From the NCBI RefSeq assembly GCF_000146325.1, contig NZ_GL397067.1:1758860-1822859 (forward strand): DNA of 64,000 nt, read 5' to 3'. Source of the DNA: Pediococcus acidilactici DSM 20284 (GTDB taxonomy: Bacteria > Bacillota > Bacilli > Lactobacillales > Lactobacillaceae). Numbering within the stretch: the stretch's first letter is position 1; each line of letters opens with the position of its first letter. This document shows positions 60,001-64,000 of this stretch, one piece after another. Position numbers and translations under genes: made by a program. The notes beneath the pieces were generated by a model. The model was not told the DNA's origin. It saw only the letters and a list, made by a program, of their open reading frames with translations, and searched no databases.

Positions 60001-60065
60001 TTAAGTATGTAAAAAAGCGGTCCATAATTTTATGGGTCGTTTTTTTATGGCAAAAAGGAGTTTTT

Positions 60066-60980
60066 ATGACCTGGACGTACCATATTAAACTAGACCAATC
60101 TTATTCTCCCCAAACTTTACGAGAACTACTGCAAAAAACTTGGTGGCTTTCTCGGAAGGTCGTCCATTTTTTACGCACTGAACGCCGAGTTTTGGTAAAC
60201 CAACGGTACCAACCGGTTAGCACCGTTGTCCGCACCGGAGACTTGATTTCGTTAACCTTCAAAGAAAGTGACTTTTCTACCCCGCTTCCGCCGTTTGACC
60301 CGGATTCTTCCCAAAGTCCTGACGTTTTGTTTGAAAATGACGACCTTCTTGTGGTTAATAAACCCGCGGGGATTAAAACACACGCTAACCAACCACACGA
60401 GTTGGGAAGCATGATTAACTTCTTACAGGCGTACTTTGCCAAGAAGGATTCCAACGCGTATAACGTTCATCGTTTGGACCAGTGGACTAGTGGCGCCCTT
60501 TTGGTAGCCAAAAATCCAGTTGTTGTCCCAATTCTTAGTCGGCAAATCAGTCAAAAATTAATTCAACGGACGTACTTGTGCATGGTAGAAGGTCACTTGA
60601 AAAGCCGTAGCGGAACCATCACGCTTCCCATTGGACTTGACCCTCACGACCAGCGTAAACGACAAATCAACGGTCCGGGAGCGCAACCGGCCACTACTCA
60701 CTACCAAGTGGTTCGTGAATTTGTTGAACGGAGCCTACTACGCGTTCAGTTAGCAACCGGCCGTACCCACCAAATTCGGGTTCACCTTGCAGCCTTAGGA
60801 CATCCTATCGTGGGAGACCCTTTGTATAATTCACTTGCTGACGGAGCTCCCATGCGGCTGCACTCTTGGCAAGTAAAATTTCCCTTACCCTTTAGCCAAA
60901 GTTGGCAAACGGTAACTGCACCGGTACCCAATTACTTTGGAATTTCGTTGGCTGAGCCAGCTTTTGATGTTGGAGATTAA
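60066..60980 (+). CDS. RluA-family pseudouridine synthase
   Basis: 304 residues: S4-like N-terminus (SRKVVHFLRTERRVLVNQ..), catalytic Asp in HRLDQWTSGALLVAKN, and ATGRTHQIRVHLAALGHPI late. The two bases after HRLD vary from HRLDxxTSG only at x. Modifies uridines in rRNA or tRNA; the target is not predictable. Start ATG with AAAAGGAG. Followed by the NUDIX gene. Confidence 0.92.
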   Translation: MTWTYHIKLDQSYSPQTLRELLQKTWWLSRKVVHFLRTERRVLVNQRYQPVSTVVRTGDLISLTFKESDFSTPLPPFDPDSSQSPDVLFENDDLLVVNKPAGIKTHANQPHELGSMINFLQAYFAKKDSNAYNVHRLDQWTSGALLVAKNPVVVPILSRQISQKLIQRTYLCMVEGHLKSRSGTITLPIGLDPHDQRKRQINGPGAQPATTHYQVVREFVERSLLRVQLATGRTHQIRVHLAALGHPIVGDPLYNSLADGAPMRLHSWQVKFPLPFSQSWQTVTAPVPNYFGISLAEPAFDVGD

Positions 60981-61005
60981 TTTGTAAGTAAAGGTGGCAT
61001 CTATT

Positions 61006-61599
61006 TTGGAAGAACTTTTTTTCATTCGTCGAATATTAGCAATTAGCGAAGCTGGATTAGCTTACGCAAGCGATCGCTTTGATATCGAACGTTATCAAGA
61101 TCTCCGTCAGCTTGCGATGCAACGTTTGAGTGAGCTTGGAAATGTGCAAGTAACCACCGTGGCGGAACTCTTTAAGGACGAGGCGGGGTATCCAACTCCC
61201 AAAGTGGACGTGCGAGCCTTTATTCGCCAAAAAAATCAGGTATTGCTCGTGGAAAACTCACACGGTGAATGGGCTCTCCCCGGCGGTTTTGCAGAAATTG
61301 GCTGGACCTTAAAAGAAAACGTCATTAAAGAAGTGCACGAAGAAACTGGGCTGACCGTAAACACGGCTACCCTTCGCGCTGTCTATGATACCTCCCTAAG
61401 AAAAGACGTCCCGCAAACTTTTCAGTATTATAAATTTATTTTCGCTTGTACAGTGGAAAGTGGTGAATTCGTTAAGAACAGTGAAACGGTTGCGATGCAA
61501 TGGTTTGATAAAGACCAGCTTCCACCGCTTTCCATGAAGCGAACCACTCCTGAACAAATTGCACAATTATTTGACTCTGTAGATTTACACGTGGATTAA
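61006..61599 (+). CDS. NUDIX hydrolase with N-terminal helical domain
   Basis: 197 residues. Residues 1-60 form the helical Nudix_N domain (SEAGLAYASDRFDIERYQDLRQLA), then the Nudix box GGFAEIGWTLKENVIKEVHEETG with intact REUXEE variant (KEVHEE). This pattern is typical of ADP-ribose/NADH-type or FMN pyrophosphatases; the substrate is unknown. The start is probably TTG at 61006 with AAAGGTGG; the GTG at 60994 overlaps that site. It follows the RluA gene by 25 bases. Confidence 0.85.
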   Translation: MEELFFIRRILAISEAGLAYASDRFDIERYQDLRQLAMQRLSELGNVQVTTVAELFKDEAGYPTPKVDVRAFIRQKNQVLLVENSHGEWALPGGFAEIGWTLKENVIKEVHEETGLTVNTATLRAVYDTSLRKDVPQTFQYYKFIFACTVESGEFVKNSETVAMQWFDKDQLPPLSMKRTTPEQIAQLFDSVDLHVD

Positions 61600-61650
61600 C
61601 TTCTCTAAGCTCTTGTTTGCAATAGTTACTTCCATTATTACTACAACACA

Positions 61651-61698
61651 AAAAAGCTGAAAGCAGCCGCCCGTAAGGGCCTTTGCTTTCAGCTTTTA
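61651..61698. terminator. Terminator between NUDIX and phosphoketolase genes
   Basis: AAAAGCTGAAAGCA / TGCTTTCAGCTTTT with an inner GCCC/GGGC pairing; runs on both sides. Confidence 0.9.
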
Positions 61699-61720
61699 TT
61701 GTTTAATCTTTAAGCTTTAA

Positions 61721-64000
61721 TTATTTAACGTCTTTCCATACCCAGTCTTTAACTTCTGGAAGGTCGTCACCATGGTCACGAATGTATTCGTGATGGCGAG
61801 CAAGGATATTGTCCATTTCTTGGGCAAAGTCTGCACCCTTTTCGTTAAATTCTGAAATTGAGTTGATTACGTCTTGAGCCAAGTGGAAGCGGTCAAGTTC
61901 GTTAAGAACTCGCATATCAAACGGAGTAGTAATGTCCCCTTCTTCACGGTAACCATGAACGTGTAAGTTATGGTTGTGACGGTCAAAGAAGATTGAACGA
62001 ATCAAGTCTTCGAAACCATGGAAGGCGAAGATTACTGGTTTGTCCTTAGTGAAGTAGCGATCGAATTCTTCGTCACTCAAGCCGTTAGGGTTAACCTTTG
62101 GACTTTGTAACTTCAATAGGTCAATAACATTGATAAAGCGAATCTTCAATTCTGGGAAGCGGTCGTGCAAGATGTTAATTGCAGCCAAGCTTTCCATGTT
62201 TGGTTCAGTACCAGCAGCAGCGATAACTACGTCTGGTTCTTCACCATTCGTGGTGCTTGCCCAGTCGATAATTCCCAAACCGTTGTTAGCAAGCATTTCT
62301 GCTTCAGCCATTGAGTAGAATTGTGGACGTGGTTGCTTAGATGCAATAATCAAGTTAACTTTACCACGATCGTTCATTACTAATGGGCTGATTGCTAACA
62401 ATGAATTTGCGTCAGCTGGCAAGTATTCGCGAATGAATTCTGGTTTCTTTTCAGCTAAGTGAGTTAAGATACCTGGGTCTTGGTGAGTGTAACCATTATG
62501 ATCTTGTTGGAAACTTGTTGAAGTTGAAACAATATTCAATGATGGGTAATCACGACGCCAGTCTAATTCAGAAGCCTTCCGTAACCACTTGAAGTGTTGG
62601 GTAAGCATTGAGTCAACTACCCGAAGGAATGCTTCATAACTAGTGAAGATTCCGTGACGACCAGTTAAGGTGTATGCTTCAAGCCAGCCTTCTGCAGAGT
62701 GTTCGGAAAGTTGTGCATCAAGAATGCGACCTTCTGGAGCAACTGCTTCATCCCAGTCCTTCTTAACTGAATCCATCCATTGACGGTTAGTTACTTCGAA
62801 TAGGCCATAGAGACGGTTTGACATCGTTTCGTCAGGACCAAACATTCTGAAGTTCTTTGGATTCTTAGTAACCACGTCACGCAAGTAGTCGGACCATACC
62901 AACATATCTTGCTTCATGTTGAGACCACGCTTGCTTGTGTCAACCGCGTATTGACGGAAGTCAGGCAAGTTCAAGTCAGTTGGGTGAACCCCACCATTAG
63001 TGATTGGGTTAGCAGCCATCCGCTTGTCACCCTTTGGCACGAAGTCAAGAATGTCTTGGTCGATGTGACCATCTTCGTCAAACAATTCTTCTGGTTTGTA
63101 TGACTTCATCCAGTCAACTAGTGCATCAACGTGTTCCATGTTGTTTTGGTCAACAGGAATTGGAATTTGGTGAGCACGGAAAGTACCTTCGATAACCTTA
63201 CCGTCCCAAGTCTTTGGACCAGTCCAGCCCTTTGGTGAACGGAAGACGATTACTGGCCAGTATGGCAATGATTCGTCATGGTTTTCACGAGCATTCTTTT
63301 GAATTTCTTGGATCTTTTCGATTGCCTTGTCCATTACTTCAGCCATCTTAGGATCCATTGCTTCAGAATCGTCGCCTTCAACAAAGTATGGGTCCCAATG
63401 TTGACTGTGGAAGAATTCAGCTAATTCTTCATCCGTCATCCGGGAAGTAAGGGTTGGGTTACTCAACTTGTAACCGTTGATGTCCAAGATTGGCAATACC
63501 GCACCGTCAGTAATTGGGTTGATGAAACGGTTGTGGTTCCATGATGTTGCCAAAGGACCAGTTTCAGCTTCCCCATCACCAATTACTACTGCAGCAATTT
63601 GGTCTGGGTTATCTAAGATAGCACCCACACCGTGAGAAAGTGAGTAACCAAGTTCGCCACCTTCGTGGATTGAACCTGGTGTTACAGGAGCGGCATGAGA
63701 AGCAACCCCGCCTGGCCAAGAGAATTGTTTGAAGAGTTTCTTCATTCCTTCTTCGTCTTGGGTAATTGCTGGGTAAGCTTCAGTGTATGAACCGTCAAGG
63801 TATGAAGTAGAAACCATTACTTGTCCACCATGACCTGGTCCTTCGATATAGAACATGTTAACGCCGTACTTGTTAATAACCCGGTTCAAGTGAGCGTAAA
63901 TGTAGTTTTGACCAGGAATCGTTCCCCAGTGTCCGATTGGGTGAACCTTAACGTCGGAGGCCTTAACGTCACGCTTCAATAATGGGTTGTCTTTTAAATA
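61721..64000 (-). CDS. xpkA: Xylulose-5-phosphate/fructose-6-phosphate phosphoketolase, N-terminus beyond window
   Basis: At least 759 residues; reading starts inside the protein ([15 protein letters not shown]...), so about 30-40 N-terminal residues lie outside. ThDP motif [15 protein letters not shown], the family signature EGPGHGGQ and SLSHGVG, and [15 protein letters not shown]. It cleaves xylulose-5-P with phosphate to acetyl-P and glyceraldehyde-3-P, the core reaction of heterolactic fermentation. The codons are noticeably more biased than those of its neighbours, as expected for a highly expressed gene. Confidence 0.97.
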   Translation of the reverse strand, partial: YLKDNPLLKRDVKASDVKVHPIGHWGTIPGQNYIYAHLNRVINKYGVNMFYIEGPGHGGQVMVSTSYLDGSYTEAYPAITQDEEGMKKLFKQFSWPGGVASHAAPVTPGSIHEGGELGYSLSHGVGAILDNPDQIAAVVIGDGEAETGPLATSWNHNRFINPITDGAVLPILDINGYKLSNPTLTSRMTDEELAEFFHSQHWDPYFVEGDDSEAMDPKMAEVMDKAIEKIQEIQKNARENHDESLPYWPVIVFRSPKGWTGPKTWDGKVIEGTFRAHQIPIPVDQNNMEHVDALVDWMKSYKPEELFDEDGHIDQDILDFVPKGDKRMAANPITNGGVHPTDLNLPDFRQYAVDTSKRGLNMKQDMLVWSDYLRDVVTKNPKNFRMFGPDETMSNRLYGLFEVTNRQWMDSVKKDWDEAVAPEGRILDAQLSEHSAEGWLEAYTLTGRHGIFTSYEAFLRVVDSMLTQHFKWLRKASELDWRRDYPSLNIVSTSTSFQQDHNGYTHQDPGILTHLAEKKPEFIREYLPADANSLLAISPLVMNDRGKVNLIIASKQPRPQFYSMAEAEMLANNGLGIIDWASTTNGEEPDVVIAAAGTEPNMESLAAINILHDRFPELKIRFINVIDLLKLQSPKVNPNGLSDEEFDRYFTKDKPVIFAFHGFEDLIRSIFFDRHNHNLHVHGYREEGDITTPFDMRVLNELDRFHLAQDVINSISEFNEKGADFAQEMDNILARHHEYIRDHGDDLPEVKDWVWKDVK

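Overview
The window reads as a chromosomal segment of a heterofermentative lactic acid bacterium of the family Lactobacillaceae. The support is a phosphoketolase gene at the right edge, an FNR-like protein (FLP) of the Lactobacillus/Lactococcus type, PepX and a proline iminopeptidase, an acetolactate synthase plus acetolactate decarboxylase pair, ROK fructokinase, strong AGGAGG ribosome binding sites and frequent TTG/GTG starts. The species cannot be named from the sequence alone. I see no rRNA, tRNA, prophage, IS transposase or CRISPR array.

Layout. 1-4.8 kb: the 5' part of guaA, then a metal operon (HMA chaperone, Dps-like protein, P1B-type ATPase) divergent from an FLP regulator, with an FNR-like palindrome between them. 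4.8-6.9 kb: cystine symporter tcyP with a 700-base leader that encodes a tri-cysteine peptide and a terminator. 6.9-12.8 kb: alsS-aldC-coaA and helD. 12.9-16 kb: histidine phosphatase, permease, histidine phosphatase. 16.1-19.7 kb: a truncated hflX joined tail to tail to a polar amino-acid ABC transporter operon whose last permease is also truncated. 19.8-24.8 kb: two envelope proteins of unknown role, a Fur/Zur-type regulator, a guanylate-kinase-like protein, a 58-residue orphan, NUDIX and an amino-acid permease. 24.9-29.2 kb: purine salvage (adenine deaminase, purine permease, and a second, unrelated deaminase with an altered active site). 29.3-34.6 kb: PepX, BirA, proline iminopeptidase, aldo-keto reductase. 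34.7-43.5 kb: ABC-F ATPase, VOC protein, Map, DegV, TrxA, TerC, CorA-like, two YibE/F proteins, GNAT. 43.6-50.6 kb: LtaS, ferredoxin/flavodoxin-NADP reductase, nucleoside hydrolase, Na+/H+ antiporter. 50.7-64 kb: mixed housekeeping genes, ending in phosphoketolase.

Two non-coding features stand out. The first is a family of structured elements at the 3' ends of genes (15.87-15.99, 36.73-36.85, 40.85-41.18 and 45.89-46.41 kb). Four complete copies share one architecture: an outer helix of different sequence in each copy but with the same GGGU/GGGC bulge, an inner helix with a bulged A and a covarying pair, and a variable apical hairpin. All four lie in the same orientation relative to the gene that runs into them, and in two cases they supply that gene's stop codon. 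Two copies have grown into tandem arrays. The second is the tcyP leader, where a 10-codon peptide with three consecutive Cys codons is followed by segments that can form a classical four-part attenuator. Both were found by reading the sequence and were not tested computationally.
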